NCBI RefSeq assembly: GCF_047511655.1
Contig: NC_133391.1
Location: 131,844,906 to 131,908,905, forward strand
Direction of reading: 5' to 3'
Origin: Castor canadensis
Taxonomy: Eukaryota; Chordata; Mammalia; Rodentia; Castoridae
DNA length: 64,000 bases
This document shows positions 33,673-46,152 of the stretch, in pieces. How positions within the stretch are numbered: the first letter of the stretch is position 1; each line of letters begins with the position of its first letter. The notes under the pieces were generated by a model. That model worked only from the letters and a program-made list of their open reading frames with translations, had not been told where the DNA came from and did no database searches. Position numbers and translations under genes: made by a program.

Positions 33673-34727
33673 AAGTTAGTTCTACTGTTAGCTGTTTTAT
33701 AAATGTGCTTGACACTTCCCTCCACAGAATTTATGTAACGTATAAAAATCCAAACTTGTGGATTGAAAAACGGAAGAAAAGCTGCCATTGTGATCATAAG
33801 TAATTTTTATTTTACCAGACACATTAAAAGGTCCTTCGGTGGTGTTTAAAAATAATACTTCAAGTTCTGTTCAGTTAAGAAAAAAGCAAACAAAAAAGAT
33901 AAAGCTCTCCATCTAATGACTGTACTTATTCTGTGAGTGTTAATTGCTCTTTGGGGTGTTTGCGTTTATCCTATTCACCTTTCTACGGTGTTAAGAGGTT
34001 TGCAAACACTTCATTCAATTGTAAGTTTTATATCTATTTTCCTCTTTCAGAATGCCATACAACCTCCCACATTTAACTCTTAGCATGTATGCACAGGGCT
34101 TTCCAAAGAAACAAAGCATTTAGATCTGCTGTTAAAATTCACCCAGCTATTCCCTCCTTCCATATAACTTCATTTTCCCAGTGTCAATTCTGGAACAATT
34201 TCAAGTCCAACTCAAAGAGCTACAAGGGGGCTATAAGGAGATCTACATTTTACTTAAGGTGATTGTTTTTAGCCATGCCAAAATCTACCCAATCTCATTC
34301 CCCCAAAAGCCAATGATCCACATGAATAAAGTAAATTATATTTACATTAACTGTATTGCCAACTACCTAAGGACCACTCTTTTTGTTTGGGGCCTACTTT
34401 CCCATGAAGGGCTCTTTGTCCATAAAGAGGACCTTAAGCTACAAAGCCCTGTAAGCACTATTAATCCTAGGAAGAAAAAGAAAAATGAACTTTTCACATT
34501 CAATAAAGTTTCCCAATTCAGAATATGAATTACATTATACATTCAGAATTTAAGGTTATACATAGGCCATACTTCTATGGACAAAGAGAATTTCAGGTAA
34601 ACTTGGGTTAGTAGTTGTCACTATGATCTAATCTGTAATCTAGCAAGTGCAGACCCAAATCAATCCATTGCAGTCCATTGTTGTTACTAAAATTTGCATG
34701 AGAAGTTATAATATATAAAAAATAATA
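33673..34727. other. Single-copy DNA, no gene seen
   Basis: A 115-codon plus frame at 34181-34528 has no recognised domain and ends in a lysine-rich run. Treated as chance. Confidence 0.4.
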
Positions 34728-34729
34728 TG

Positions 34730-34822
34730 TCTGTACTGGGAATGTAGTTGAGTGGTAAAGCCTTTGTCTAGCCTGTGTAAAGCTGTACCACTGGGTTCAA
34801 TCCCCACTGTCACATTTAATAA
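34730..34822 (+). mobile_element. ID-like SINE, sense, diverged
   Basis: tgggaatgtagttgagtggt, ctttgtctagcctgtgtaa and ctgggttcaatccccactgt. Confidence 0.8.
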
Positions 34823-35245
34823 CAATAACAACAGTAATCATAATATACCATCCTGCAGACCACAGGATGCAAGTGTAAGGGTCTTCGAGGGCTAGACAGA
34901 TGAGAATGGAGCAGCTGTGAGAGAACTAGAGACTGTCCACCTAAGCTGAGAGATGGCTACAACTTGATTTTGGTCATTAAATGCCAAATAGAAATGCAGG
35001 CCCAGAAAGCATACTGAATCTTCTGAGTTTTTGAGAGAAACCAAAAATATTAGATTTTCCTTTTTTGGTGGTGAAAGTTTCCCATACTCAAAATTTTGAA
35101 CTAACCTGAAATTTTAAAGTTATTGATGCAGGTCAAAAGAAAATACATCTGGGGGTAACATTCAGCTTGCCTGCTGCTAACATGTTATCATTCATTCAAA
35201 TCATAGAAGAGATGGGGTAGGAGCTCATCCAGCCTATTTCCTCTT
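34823..35245. other. Unclassified
   Basis: Opens with a short A/AAC-rich tail of the SINE, then single-copy DNA. Confidence 0.35.
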
Positions 35246-35249
35246 TCTG

Positions 35250-35565
35250 TGCATACAGCTAAATTATATTTCCCAGGCTGCTTTGCAGTTAGGCCAAGTG
35301 CCTGTGGGTGGAAGTCATGGATGCCACAGTGGGCTCCTCCTCCACTCACTCCCTCTTCCATCCCCTGTGCCAGCTAAATGCAGAGGACCCAGACCCACTC
35401 CAGAGGACCACAAGGACCCCATAAAGAAGACCCGCTCTCCTTACTCCACCCCACCCCATGCAGAGACCTGCATTAGACTGGGATGAGAGGCAGAAATAAA
35501 CCTTTTTTAAAAAGCCCCTGAGCTTTGGGGAATATTTATTACAACTGCTGGTTGAACTTGATTAA
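35250..35565 (+). mobile_element. LTR-like repeat, sense
   Basis: ttatatttcccaggctgctt, ggaagtcatggatgccacag, ctaaatgcagaggacccaga, then an AATAAA signal and aagcccctgagctttgggg. It resembles a common mammalian LTR 3' end. Name not assigned. Confidence 0.55.
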
Positions 35566-35683
35566 TAATGATTGTAGTGAAACTTCAAAAATAAGGAAAA
35601 CATTTTTCCATGCTGAAGAAATACTATTTTCATATCCAAACTGCTTTTGTTAATCAGTTTTACTGCTGGTATAAAGCACTCTA

Positions 35684-36124
35684 ACCATGATACCTCTACA
35701 CCCATGTTCAAGGTGGCCAAGTCATGAAATCAGCCTCAGTGCCCATCACCAGGTGAACAGGTAAAGAAAATGTGTGTATAGACACAAGGGAGTGTTATTC
35801 AGCCCTAAAGCAGAATGAAATTAGTTATTGGCAGGAAAATGGATGGAGTTGAAGAGCATCATGCTAAGCAAAATAACCCAGACTTAGAAAGACAAATATT
35901 ACATGTTTTCTCTCATATGCAGAATCTCAATTTTTTAAAATAAAGACATGAAAGTAGAAAAGGGACAATTTGGGAAAGAAAAGGGATCAGTATTTGGGGG
36001 AGGGAGGACAGAGAGAGTAATGAGATAAATAGATCAGTGTATGGTATATACATATATAAATAAATATGTCATAATGAAATGAAACACATTATTTTGTGTA
36101 ATTAATATCTGCTAATAAAAAAAA
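35684..36124 (+). mobile_element. L1 3' end, sense
   Basis: tacacccatgttcaaggtgg, ttattcagccctaaagcaga, ctctcatatgcagaatctc, then 3'UTR gtcataatgaaatgaaacac and a poly(A) tail near 36117. Same subfamily end as 45262-45645. Confidence 0.9.
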
Positions 36125-37082
36125 GCACCCAAATGGCCATGGTAAGGGTAAGTTAAAGAGATGTCTATAGTGCACTGTCTTCCCATCAGTTCATCTTTCA
36201 TATTTATGGTTGACTTAAAATCCCATCACTTCCTGTGTAGTCTGAATGGCCCGGTATTGAGTAGAAATTATAGTTTCTTCCCTCTGCCTTAGCATTTCAG
36301 TTCTTCTGTCTCAATCTTCATAACTTTTATATTCTTCAAACTCTTATTTTTAACATTGACTCTTGATGGAAGCACTACTACATGAGAATATTTGAAACAT
36401 TCCTACTTAAAATAATTTCCTCTTTTGGAAACTTGAATCATTTCTAAATCAGCACACCATGTGTGAATAGTAAATCAGGAAAATACTGCAGAATGCAATT
36501 TTATGACCTCCTCTGGTTCATTCTCGGAGGGGAAGAATTTTGTTTTTAGCAGTGGATAAGTCCAATAGAACAAAGTAAAAATGTGAAAATTAGCAAAACA
36601 GCCTTTATACTAATGGTAGACATTTTTCAAGGAATTAATCAATGCACTAACCACACTAACCATGTACATATAGATCTAAAACCTACTTACAGGATCAGAA
36701 AATAAATTCTGAAACTCGGTAGCGATGTGGAACAATGTGGATTTGTGGTTATACTGAGCACCAAATGAGATACCAAGAGAACAGCATAGAGAAGAATAGT
36801 CTTATCATCATCACCATAAATCGGACCCTCACTATCATGTCATATCAGCTTTGGCTCACAGCGAGAGAATGCAGTGTTTAGAGGTTAGAAGAGAAGCACA
36901 ACTTGGTTAAAAGGAATGTTAACAAGATCAACTTAAAGAAAGAAAGCCTGTAAAATACCTAACCCAATTTCCAAGTGTCTTCTATTAGAGCTTTGCATCC
37001 TCTTTTTTTGGGGGGAGGGGTAAGCAGACAAAAAAAATTACTCAATTTGCACTCTTTGAAGACTTGAGTTAGACAGTGAGTC
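36125..37082. other. Single-copy DNA, no gene seen
   Basis: No feature recognised. Confidence 0.4.
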
Positions 37083-37099
37083 AAAGAGTGATTGATAGG
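37083..37099. repeat. Target-site duplication, left, of short L1
   Basis: aaagagtgattgatagg, repeated exactly at 37690-37706. Confidence 0.96.
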
Positions 37100-37689
37100 C
37101 ATTCTGAGTGAGGTTAGCCTGGCCCAAAAGACCAAAAATCATATGTTCTCCCTCATATGTGGACATTAGATCAAGGGCAAACACAGCAATGGGATTGGAC
37201 TTTGAGCACATGATAAAAGCGAGAGCACACAAGGGAGGGGTGAGGATAGGTAAGACACCTAAAAAATTAGCTAGCATTTGTTGCCCTCAACGCAGAGAAA
37301 CTAAAGCAGATACCTTAAAAGCAACTGAGGCCGATAGGAGAAGGGGACCAGGAACTAGAGAAAATGTTAGATCAAAAAGAATTAACCTAGAAGGTAACAC
37401 CCACGCACAGGAAATCAATGTGAGTCAATGCCCTGGATAGCTATCCTTATCTCAATCAGCAAAAACCCTTGTTCCTTCCTATTGTTGCTTATACTCTCTC
37501 TACAACAAAATTAGAAATAAGGGCAAAATAGTTTCTGCTGGGTATTGAGGGGTGGGGAGAGAGGGAGGGGGTGGTGTGGGTGGTAAGGGAGAGGGTGGGG
37601 GCAGGGGGGAGAAATGACCCAAGCCTTGTATGCACATATGAATAATAAAATAATTAAAAATTAGTTAATTAATTAATTAATTTTAAAAA
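37100..37689 (+). mobile_element. Young 5'-truncated L1 3' end, sense
   Basis: 590-bp insertion of the same L1 family as 3767-5640. It begins at the very end of ORF2 (cattctgagtgaggttagcc) and contains the G-rich 3'UTR (37550-37610, runs of g separated by short spacers), then aataataaaataatt and an AATTAATT-rich tail. Perfect 17-bp target-site duplications flank it. Confidence 0.96.
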
Positions 37690-37706
37690 AAAGAGTGATT
37701 GATAGG
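37690..37706. repeat. Target-site duplication, right, of short L1
   Basis: Exact duplicate of 37083-37099. Confidence 0.96.
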
Positions 37707-38019
37707 GAATGTTTCTGAAGAGTTCCTCCCCATCTCTGAAGAGCATATCTTTGGTAATGTGGACACATTGCTCTCTGATCACCATGCTGCCTACCTCCTG
37801 ATTCAGATTACTCTCTACCTCTTCTAGCGATATACTCGTGTCCTTAGATAGTTGGATGTTTTACCTCCTTACCTATTCCGGTTACTCAGAAGTGGGAAGA
37901 ACTGATAACTTATCCTGGAAAGAATGAATGATAACCAAAATAATGACAAATATTTCTTTATTCTTAACCATATTTTATCATCCCAGTGGATACTCAGCAT
38001 GACCTTACAATGTGGGGCT

Positions 38020-38190
38020 TAGAAGTTGAGTACTATTATTGTCCTAGTTTTACTGGTGAGGAAACTGAGGCATGGAGAGGTTAAGCCACTTGCCTAAAGT
38101 TACAGACCTAGCAAATGTGGAGCTAGAACTTAAACCCAGGCTGACTGACTTCAGAGCCATTTGAACCTAACTGCTGGGCTACACTGACAA
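38020..38190 (-). mobile_element. MIR SINE, antisense
   Basis: ttttactggtgaggaaactg, aggcatggagaggttaagcc, cttgcctaaagttacagacc and aacttaaacccaggctgac form a well-preserved reverse MIR core. Confidence 0.9.
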
Positions 38191-39002
38191 GGGTAGGAAA
38201 TGGAATGTGTCAGTCACCACCAGACTTAAAGTCATACACGAGCAAGGCTTCTCTCCCCACATAGGCCCCCAAGGGAAAGTGATCTAGTGGCCAGACCATG
38301 ATTTTTAAGACACTAGGTGCCAATCCTTAGACTGAGCAAAATATCCTGAAAAATCCAGGAAGCTCTAGTTCGTTTCTAAGCGCCTAAAAATTACCTAAAA
38401 TGACTCAGATCAGAGCAAAAGTATGGGCCAAACAGAAATGGAGCATTTTATAAGTAATTCTGATATCATCGGATCAAATTACTGTACTTTATAAGTCAGC
38501 CAATTATGGGTTTTATATTTTCCTTGATTATTCGATTTTGATTTTCACTGGCTTTTAAAATGGCCTTTAGCCAATAGAAAATAAATTTTACCAGTTCACT
38601 GGCTTGTTTTGAGGTTGGGGACTTGCCTGGGTAGAGGATCCTGGGTTCACAAAAGATAAAAGGAATAAGGAAAAGAAGGGGATGTGGGGTTTCCCCCACC
38701 TTTGAGCCCTAAAAAGAAAGGAGAAGCAGTGGGGTCATCCATGGTTATAGCAAGGAAGGTTAAAGTAGAAAAATCCCAAGTGGAGGGAGACATTCAAGCC
38801 AGGAATTGTGGGACCCACAAATCCCACCGTAAGGCAAGTTGTTCCCCTTCCCACACTCAGCCTTTCATCAAAACTGAATTAGTTCCAAATTCATCAGGAC
38901 TGAATTAGGAGCTGTAGAATAAAGACCCACTGCCTTTCTGTACACACTCCTCAAGGGGATGGATCCTCCAAGCCAGGACTTTCTCAAAGGTTAGAAATGA
39001 GA
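38191..39002. other. Single-copy DNA, no gene seen
   Basis: No feature recognised. Confidence 0.4.
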
Positions 39003-39225
39003 AGGAGACTTGGGCCAAGCATGGTGGTACACATCTATAATCCCAGCTACATAGGAAGTGGAGGTAGGAGGATCAAAGTCCAAGGCCAGCACCTTGGCAA
39101 AAGTAAGACCTTATCTGAAAAATAAACTAAAACATAAAGAACTTGGGGCATAGCTCAAGACCCTTAGTTCAAACCCCAGAACTACCAAAAACAGAAAGAA
39201 AAAAAAAAAAAAGCAGGAGGAGACT
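39003..39225 (+). mobile_element. Composite B1-ID SINE, sense, with 8-bp target duplication
   Basis: B1-like gggccaagcatggtggtaca, taatcccagctacatagga, then a shortened ID unit cttggggcatagctcaagac, agttcaaaccccagaac and poly(A). Flanking aggagact lies at 39003-39010 and 39218-39225. Confidence 0.9.
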
Positions 39226-39686
39226 CAAAGTTTACAAAACACTGAGTATCAGAGCCATAAGCAGTTCAAGTTAACTATTAGATCACATGGCATCACTCTA
39301 ATCTGTTCTTTTTCAAGATTATCAACTATTCTTGGTCTTTTGTATTTCCACACAAATTCAGAACCTGTCTGTTCATTTTCTAGACTTAGTAAAAAGGAAG
39401 AATTTTGATTGAGATTGAGTTAATGGATAGATCTGAAGTAGGCAAACTCTTTCTCTAAAGAGTCAGAAAATGTTTGAAGTTTTAAAGGCACAAGAATCCA
39501 TAGACTACAGGCAAATGAAGGGCACAGTTGTGTTTAATAAAAATGCATTCACCAAAGCAGGTAATGGCTAAATTTCTCTCACACACCATAGCTTTTTGAC
39601 CCCTGGTCTAGACCACTAGGCATCTTTACCACATTGACTCTTCCAATCCACAAATGTGATACGTCACTCTACCAGCTTAGGTCTTT

Positions 39687-39758
39687 TTTTTTGGTTGTGG
39701 TTTGAACTCACACTTGCTAGGCAGGTGCTCTACCACTTGAGCCACTCTACCAAACTTA
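39687..39758 (-). mobile_element. ID-like SINE, antisense
   Basis: ggtttgaactcacacttgct, aggcaggtgctctaccactt, gagccactctacc. Confidence 0.88.
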
Positions 39759-39759
39759 A

Positions 39760-40345
39760 GTGTTTTTTGACTGAGCAATGTTTTGTTATTTTCATTATAG
39801 ATGTAGTGTACATGTTTGTTAAATATATGCATATTTTTATGCTATTATAAATAGATTCAAATATATCAGTGAAGTTTCTTTCAGTGCAGTTATTTTAGGA
39901 AGTATGGGAATTTATAATGTATTCCTTATTGTCAAGAATATAACTAATATTTTGACTACTAAGTGATGTTCAAAAATAGAACTAGGATACGATTTAAAAA
40001 ATCAATCTAGACCATTTAGTCTTAAAATCATGGTGACTTTTCCTCTCCAATTTAGTGCTTCCAGATAAAGGCTTGATCAAAAGGGAAAACTGATAAGCAG
40101 AAAATATAGAATTGAAATTGTGAAAGATTAACTCTCTACCAGTCATACTTAGGGAAAGCAAGAATGGTCATATATTTTATTTTGAATGGCTTACAAAACA
40201 AACAAACAAATCCATTTACTGTCTTAATTATATTTTGTTTTGAACAACCTTAAAATGAGTTTGTAGAGAAAACTCTGGGTGGCCCTGAAATTAGGCCTGG
40301 TATTAAAGTGATGCCACCAATATTTCCTAAAGAAAAAAACAATAA
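39760..40345. other. AT-rich single-copy DNA
   Basis: No feature recognised. Confidence 0.4.
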
Positions 40346-40470
40346 ACAGTAGTATACACCTATAATCTCAGGACTCAGGAGAGGCTGAAGCAGGAGGATT
40401 TCAAGTTTGAGGCCAACCTGCACCACACAGTTTGACCCTGCTTATCTCAAAAAGCAAAAGAAAACCCAAC
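40346..40470 (+). mobile_element. B1-like SINE, sense
   Basis: tatacacctataatctcagg, gaggctgaagcaggaggatt, gaggccaacctgcaccacac and an A-rich tail with AAC repeats. Confidence 0.85.
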
Positions 40471-40519
40471 AACAACAAGAAAAAAGCCAAGAACAACTAA
40501 AGTACCTAGAACTGTGTCT

Positions 40520-40800
40520 GTGTGGATGATGCAGTGGTGAAGTGGTTTAGGAGCTGCGAGCCCTGGGTTTCACAGGGCTTCACAAGAAGCCCTGGCTCTT
40601 CCCCTTGTACTCTTCAAGAGCTTGGGCAAATCACTTAACCAACTAATCTTAGTTTTCTTGTGTGTAAATGAAAATAAAAAGTGTTATCACCTACTTCATA
40701 AGGTCGTGGTGCATACTGAAAGATACATGCATAAAATTCTTACAACAGTGCCAGGAACGCAGTGAGTATTCTGTGAAAGAGACTACATTGTATTATAACT
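40520..40800 (+). mobile_element. MIR SINE, sense
   Basis: gatgcagtggtgaagtggtt, agcttgggcaaatcacttaa, cttagttttcttgtgtgtaa, ataaggtcgtggtgcatact and cagtgccaggaacgcagtga. Confidence 0.85.
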
Positions 40801-40857
40801 CTTATTATGAAGATGAAATCAGTAATGATGATGGTGATTGTTAGAAAGCTTATGAAT

Positions 40858-40950
40858 GAACTGGAAGTGTAGTTCGAGTGATAGAGCACACTCGCTAGCA
40901 GGCAAGAGGCACTGAGTTCAAGTTCTAGTCAGTACCTCATCAAAAAAAAA
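40858..40950 (+). mobile_element. ID-like SINE, sense
   Basis: actggaagtgtagttcgagt, agagcacactcgctagcagg, cactgagttcaagttctagt, short poly(A). Confidence 0.82.
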
Positions 40951-43374
40951 TGGCAAGTGTGTTCTGACTTCTACCAAAGACCTTAATTCAAGAAACAAAA
41001 AAAGACATCCAAATTAGATAAATGTCTTCAGATTAGACAGGGATGGTTTGGATAGAAGTGGGAAATGTTGGTGGCTGGAAGCAAACAAACAACAGTTCTT
41101 CCTCACCAGTCTTCAGAAAGGCCCAGAAAACAGCAATCATAGCCATTCAGTCCTCAAACTATTGCTATTCCATCACAATAGGAAGAAACAAAATCTTTCT
41201 TAAAGATCTCTGCCTCCAAATATACTATTCTCTATTTCATTTCAAGGCCCAAAATAAAGTCTTTGAAATTTTTTTCCTAAAATCCATAGCATAGTGAACT
41301 TTCCAGGAGCTGGGATCCCCTCCCCACCACTCAGTTAAGAGCAGCTCACCTTTAGGTAGCACCAACAACAGGCTGACTGTTACTATCCTCTATCCAATGC
41401 ACAAGACTAGAGATTAAATCTGAAACAGTGAAGGGAAGGCAAAGCATTGCAAATCATCTTTACTCCACTGGCAAACCAGTCAACCAGAGCACGTTTTGTG
41501 TAGAAAAAGTTGGCCCTTTTAATATGAAAAGTGAGCTGCCATGCAACATAAACAATCTTTTGCACAATTACCTTTTTCAAATGCATCTATTTATCTTTGG
41601 ACATATTTTATTACTGTTACATTTTGTCATAAACATTGTGAGTACAGTCATTTTTAAGGGGAAAGAATCAAGAAAGTAGCACCCATGAGAGACAATGATG
41701 AAATGCTGATGCAAATTTTGTTTTTTACATTTTTCTTTGCCCCACCTTGCATATTCTAGGTTAATAGATTTACTATGTTAAATTTCTGTCAGAGTTGCTT
41801 GTTGCTTCTTTAGGACACTCAGAAATTTTTCCTCTTTAAGTCAAGTAGCGTGCCAAGCCCAGCCTCTGACACATTCTACACATCTAATTAAGTTCTTTTT
41901 AATTACATTGACTTTAGCATCTATCTAGGAGCATGTATGAGATGCTCAGGTTCAAGTCAACAAAATTCTTGATAACGGCTACAAAACACTAGCTCTTTCT
42001 ATCTCCCACTCAACTTCCAGAGAATCTCAATTATATCTGGTGGCCATCTCTGAGCTCCTGATGGAAGGAACAGCCCTGCAGGACCAAAGATGGTGCTTCT
42101 GGGCCTGCCTTGCACCCGTGGTATGTGTGTGGCTCCACGTTCTGCAGCTCTCTACTAGCCTGATGCTGTTTATCCTACTTGCCGGCAGTTCCACAGCTTC
42201 CTGAAGTCTCTTCTCTCTTCCTGAAGCCTGAGACTTTCCCAGGAGAATCCTAATCTATTCTCTATCCCCACCTGTTGTAGGCATTACACTAAGCACAGTA
42301 GTATAATAGCATGTTCCCTGCTGCCAAGGGCATCACAGAATAGTGGGATGCACACATGGAATCACCTCTTGCAGTGGGGGGCTGCACTCACTGTGTAGGA
42401 GCGTGCATCTAATATGGCCACGAAAGAGGATGTGGAAGGAGTGGTTCTCTGGGAACGTGATGTTTGAGACATGCTTTCAAAGAATACATAGGAATTAGTC
42501 AGATGATTGAATAAAGAGATTTAAGGGAAGGGGGAGATGAGATTGACATGTAACCACTGTGCTGATTGCATGACTTATGGAAGGTGATCAGTTTTCCCTA
42601 TCATTGGCTCTCCCACATTTACTTAGTGGGGAGCTAAGGTCTGAAAATTCTGATTTTATTGCCTCTGCTCATTCCTAGGTAAAGGACAACCAAAGCCACA
42701 CGAAGTTTCCAGTCATAGTCTATATTAGGATACGCTAATGTCTGATCCAAGATTCTTTCAAAGACTTTGAAGCTCATAGAAAGGGGGACTTCTCTCTACT
42801 CAGCATGCTAAAGCCCAGAGAGTGACAGTAGGTCTCTGGCAACATAGCCATGATTGACTTAGGCTCTCCGTGCTTCCTACCCTAACACCCATACCTAGCT
42901 GATGTTTCTGGCCCAGCCAGGACTGGAAGTGATGTGGGAGAGAGGACAAGTAAGGGTAGAGGGCAAGAGTACTGTGCTGGGGGTGTTTCAGCAGAGAGTT
43001 AAAGCTAACTGTCTCCTGGAGTATTGTCACAGGTCCCTCCCTATGTGTTCTTGTTTCAAGCAGTGTGTCTCCATTCTGATGCTCTTTTGCAACTCCTTAG
43101 GAATCCATCATTCATTTTAACTTTTTGCTTCCAGGGTCCTTACACCACATAGGTGAACTTATTGAGTGAAACCCAGCCAAAACTCACTGGCTAGCTCATA
43201 GGACACACTAATACAAGCCCTGCTCCCACTCTCTCTGTAAGTGCAGGTCTGGCCTCTTGGAGCTATCTCTCTTCTGCCTCCTAGTTCCTTTCATTTTTAT
43301 CAGGCGTGAGACATCCAACAGCTCTTTGTGCCCCTCATGTAAGCTCTCTGGCACATCTTAAGAAAGTGTCCCTG
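40951..43374. other. Long single-copy stretch, no gene seen
   Basis: No confident repeat or exon. 42430-42530 faintly resembles an ancient mammalian repeat (cgtgatgtttgagacatgct, attagtcagatgattgaata), but I could not assign it. Confidence 0.4.
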
Positions 43375-43375
43375 C

Positions 43376-43855
43376 TATGGGTTGAATCATCTTCTCTTCC
43401 CCAAAAAGATTTGCTAAAATCCTAACTTCCACCACTACAAATGTGACCTTACTTGGAAATAAAATGTTTGCAGATGCCAATTAGTTCAGATGAGGTCACG
43501 CTGGAGAAAGGTGGGCCCTTATTGTAATAGGACTGGCCTCCTTATAAGAAGAGAGAGACACCCCGGAAGGAGAATGCCATGTGAAGACACAGAGACACAC
43601 ACATGGGGAAAGGTCATATAAAGACAGAGATGGAAACTGGGGTGCTTTGTCTACAAGCCAAGGAATATCAGGGATTGCCGACCATCACCAGAAGCCAAGG
43701 AGAGGCATGGAACAGATTCTCCTTCCGAGCCCTCACAAGGACACCTTGATTTCAGATTTGTAGCTTCTAGAACTCTGAGAGAACAAATTTCTGTTGTTTA
43801 AGCCACCTAATTTGTGGTTCTTAGTTGCCACGGCCCCAGGAAGCTAAAACATGTT
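43376..43855 (+). mobile_element. MLT1-like MaLR LTR, sense, nearly complete
   Basis: tatgggttgaatcatcttct, atgtgaccttacttggaaat, agatgccaattagttcagat, tccttataagaagagagag, caagccaaggaatatcagg, gattgccgaccatcaccag, cttgatttcagatttgtagc, ctgttgtttaagccacc and gccccaggaagctaaaaca. This is the best preserved of the MLT1-like copies in the window. Confidence 0.85.
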
Positions 43856-43859
43856 CTCA

Positions 43860-44795
43860 CAGCCTTGAGTTGAAAAAGGCTGCACACACCCCTCTCCCAG
43901 TTCCTCTCCCTCCTTGGGTAGGTGGGGCTTACAGCATAGCAACAGCTCTCTGCAAGTTAGTCACTTCACAAAATCCTCCTTTACCTTTTATCTTTTAAAA
44001 TACCCAGCAGACTAGAGCCAATCAAAGGCAGACCTAGTCCCTGAGAGAAGAATTCAAGATTTATTTGGGAGCTGGAGGTAAATATCTACAGGGAAAAGGA
44101 AAGTAAAACAAAAGGGAAGACACTCAAAAAAGGAGTGTTATCAAGCCAGTTCCCACTTGGAATGTGTACAGCTTAGTCTTTCAGGGAAGGTCTAGAAAAT
44201 GGTACAAAACATACACCAAAGTTATCCCACTTGAGTGGTGAGGGAACTGAGGTATTTGTATATCAACCCAACAGTTGGGTAAGGACTGCTACTTAGGGAA
44301 AGTGGTATAGAACCAATTGTGAACTACTAAGTGTTTAAGAACCAGCTCTCAGGAGTTGGGGAAGAGGTGAACATATATTAAAAAAGTATAATTATTGTAT
44401 AATTTACTGATATAAAGGATAATTATAATAAGATATACAATATTCTTTATTTTAAATTGGATAGCAGCAAATAATATTCACAAAATACTTTCACTGATTT
44501 TTGTTGAACTCTTGTACCTATAGCCAACTGTGGTTACCAGTGATGAATGAGTGTATTTCAGATATGAATGTTGGTTGATACTTTTACTTATTTTAACATA
44601 GTGAAATTGTGAAGTTGCATGTTGGAAGTTTGTTAGGGAATGATGTGTTTGCTGAATTGGGTTATAATTATTGAATACTGGAAGACTATTTCCTCAAGGT
44701 TTTTGTGTGATCCACAATGTAAAAGCTACAAACACATACACATTTGGAGTTTATTTGCCTTATTAAATAGTGCTATCAACCTGTAAATTGTCCCC
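43860..44795. other. Single-copy, AT-rich after 44360
   Basis: No gene seen. A T/A-rich block at 44370-44470 has no distinctive repeat. Confidence 0.4.
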
Positions 44796-44799
44796 TAAA

Positions 44800-45206
44800 T
44801 AATCTTTAAAGTCAATGCAATTCTAATCAAGGTAGCAACAGAATACATGATGAAACAAAAGTAATTCTAAATTCATTTGGAAGCTTAAAGGTCCAAGAGT
44901 AGACAAGACAATTTTGTAAAAGGAGAACAGTAAGAAAGAGGCTGTCCCAACATATTATAAAGGGGACAATTGAGACAGTCTAGTATTAACACAGGCTTAT
45001 TGACCAGTGCATCAAAAGGCTAAATAGAGACCTAGAAATGTCTGGTTGTGTGGTTTATATGTAATCAAGGCAGCATTACAAACCAATGGGGAATTGGTAC
45101 AAATGACTTTCACAGGGTAAAGATGTGAATTACATTCCTACTTCATACTAGCTTCAAAAATAACTTCTGAATAGCTTGAAGATCAAATGTAAAAAATAGA
45201 ACTCTA
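44800..45206 (+). mobile_element. Old L1 ORF2 region, sense, part 1
   Basis: gtcaatgcaattctaatcaa, ggaagcttaaaggtccaaga, ccaatggggaattggtaca and other L1M-like ORF2 text. Fully degenerate. Split by later insertions. Confidence 0.75.
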
Positions 45207-45260
45207 AGACATGCATGAGGCTCTGAGTTCAATCTCAGTACCACAAAGGATAAAAAAGAC
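45207..45260 (+). mobile_element. ID-like SINE 3' fragment, sense
   Basis: gacatgcatgaggctctgag, ttcaatctcagtaccacaaa. Only the distal half is present. Confidence 0.7.
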
Positions 45261-45261
45261 A

Positions 45262-45645
45262 AATATATATGCATATATGTACATACATGTACATATGGTA
45301 AAACAATGGAGTTTTAGTCACCCATAAAGAAGAATGAAATTATGTCAGTTGCAGGAAAATGAATGGAACTGGAGACAATTATGTTAAACAGAAAAAGCCA
45401 GACTTGCAGAGACAAATATTGCATGCTTTCTCTCACAAGCAGAATCTAGATGTAAAAACTAAAAAAAACCATGAAAGTAGAAGAGGAACAACTTGGGAAA
45501 AGGAAGGGAACCAGCAGGAGTGGGCAGAAGGACAATAGACATTGGTGGCGAAGGATATGATCAAAGTACACTGTATGCATGAATGAAAATATCATAATGA
45601 AGCCTGTTATTTTGCATAATTAATATACATTAATAAAATGAAACA
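45262..45645 (+). mobile_element. L1 3' end, sense (younger than surrounding L1)
   Basis: aaagaagaatgaaattatg, ggcaaggatatgatc-like 3'UTR, atcataatgaagcctgttat and ttaatatacattaataaaat. It sits inside an older L1 that continues after it. Confidence 0.88.
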
Positions 45646-45649
45646 TGTC

Positions 45650-46145
45650 TGGCAAATATTTTTAATTGAATAAACCTTTAAAATTTAGAATTTCCTTCCC
45701 TTAAAATTTATCATTGTTAAAAGACAATTCATAGACTTGTAAAAAAAAAATCTGAACCATACATAACAGAGGATTAGAATTTAAAAATCTAAAGAACTAC
45801 GGAAATAATAAAATATAAACAACCCAATAATCACAGGTGGTGGTTATGAATAGGGTACTTACTGAGGTGGAAATGCAAATAGTCAAGAACCATACAACAT
45901 GTTCTCAACCTCATAAGTAGTCAGGGAAATGCAAGTAAAATAACAATGAAATACCATTTTGTACCCTTTGAACTGGTATTTCAAAGTCCAACAATATCAA
46001 CAAGTGGCAAGACTGTGGGAAGTAGAAAATATGATACACTGCTGAGGTGAGTATAAATTCAAATATTCTAAATATCTAAATAAAGTGAAAAATGTACATA
46101 CTCTGGATTCCTAAGTTTACATCTTAGAAAAGTGATAGTACAATA
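45650..46145 (+). mobile_element. Old L1, sense, part 2
   Basis: acaacccaataatcacaggt, ttctcaacctcataagtagt, gaaatgcaagtaaaataaca and acactgctgaggtgagtata: distal ORF2 order of an ancient L1. Confidence 0.75.
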
Positions 46146-46152
46146 TAATATG

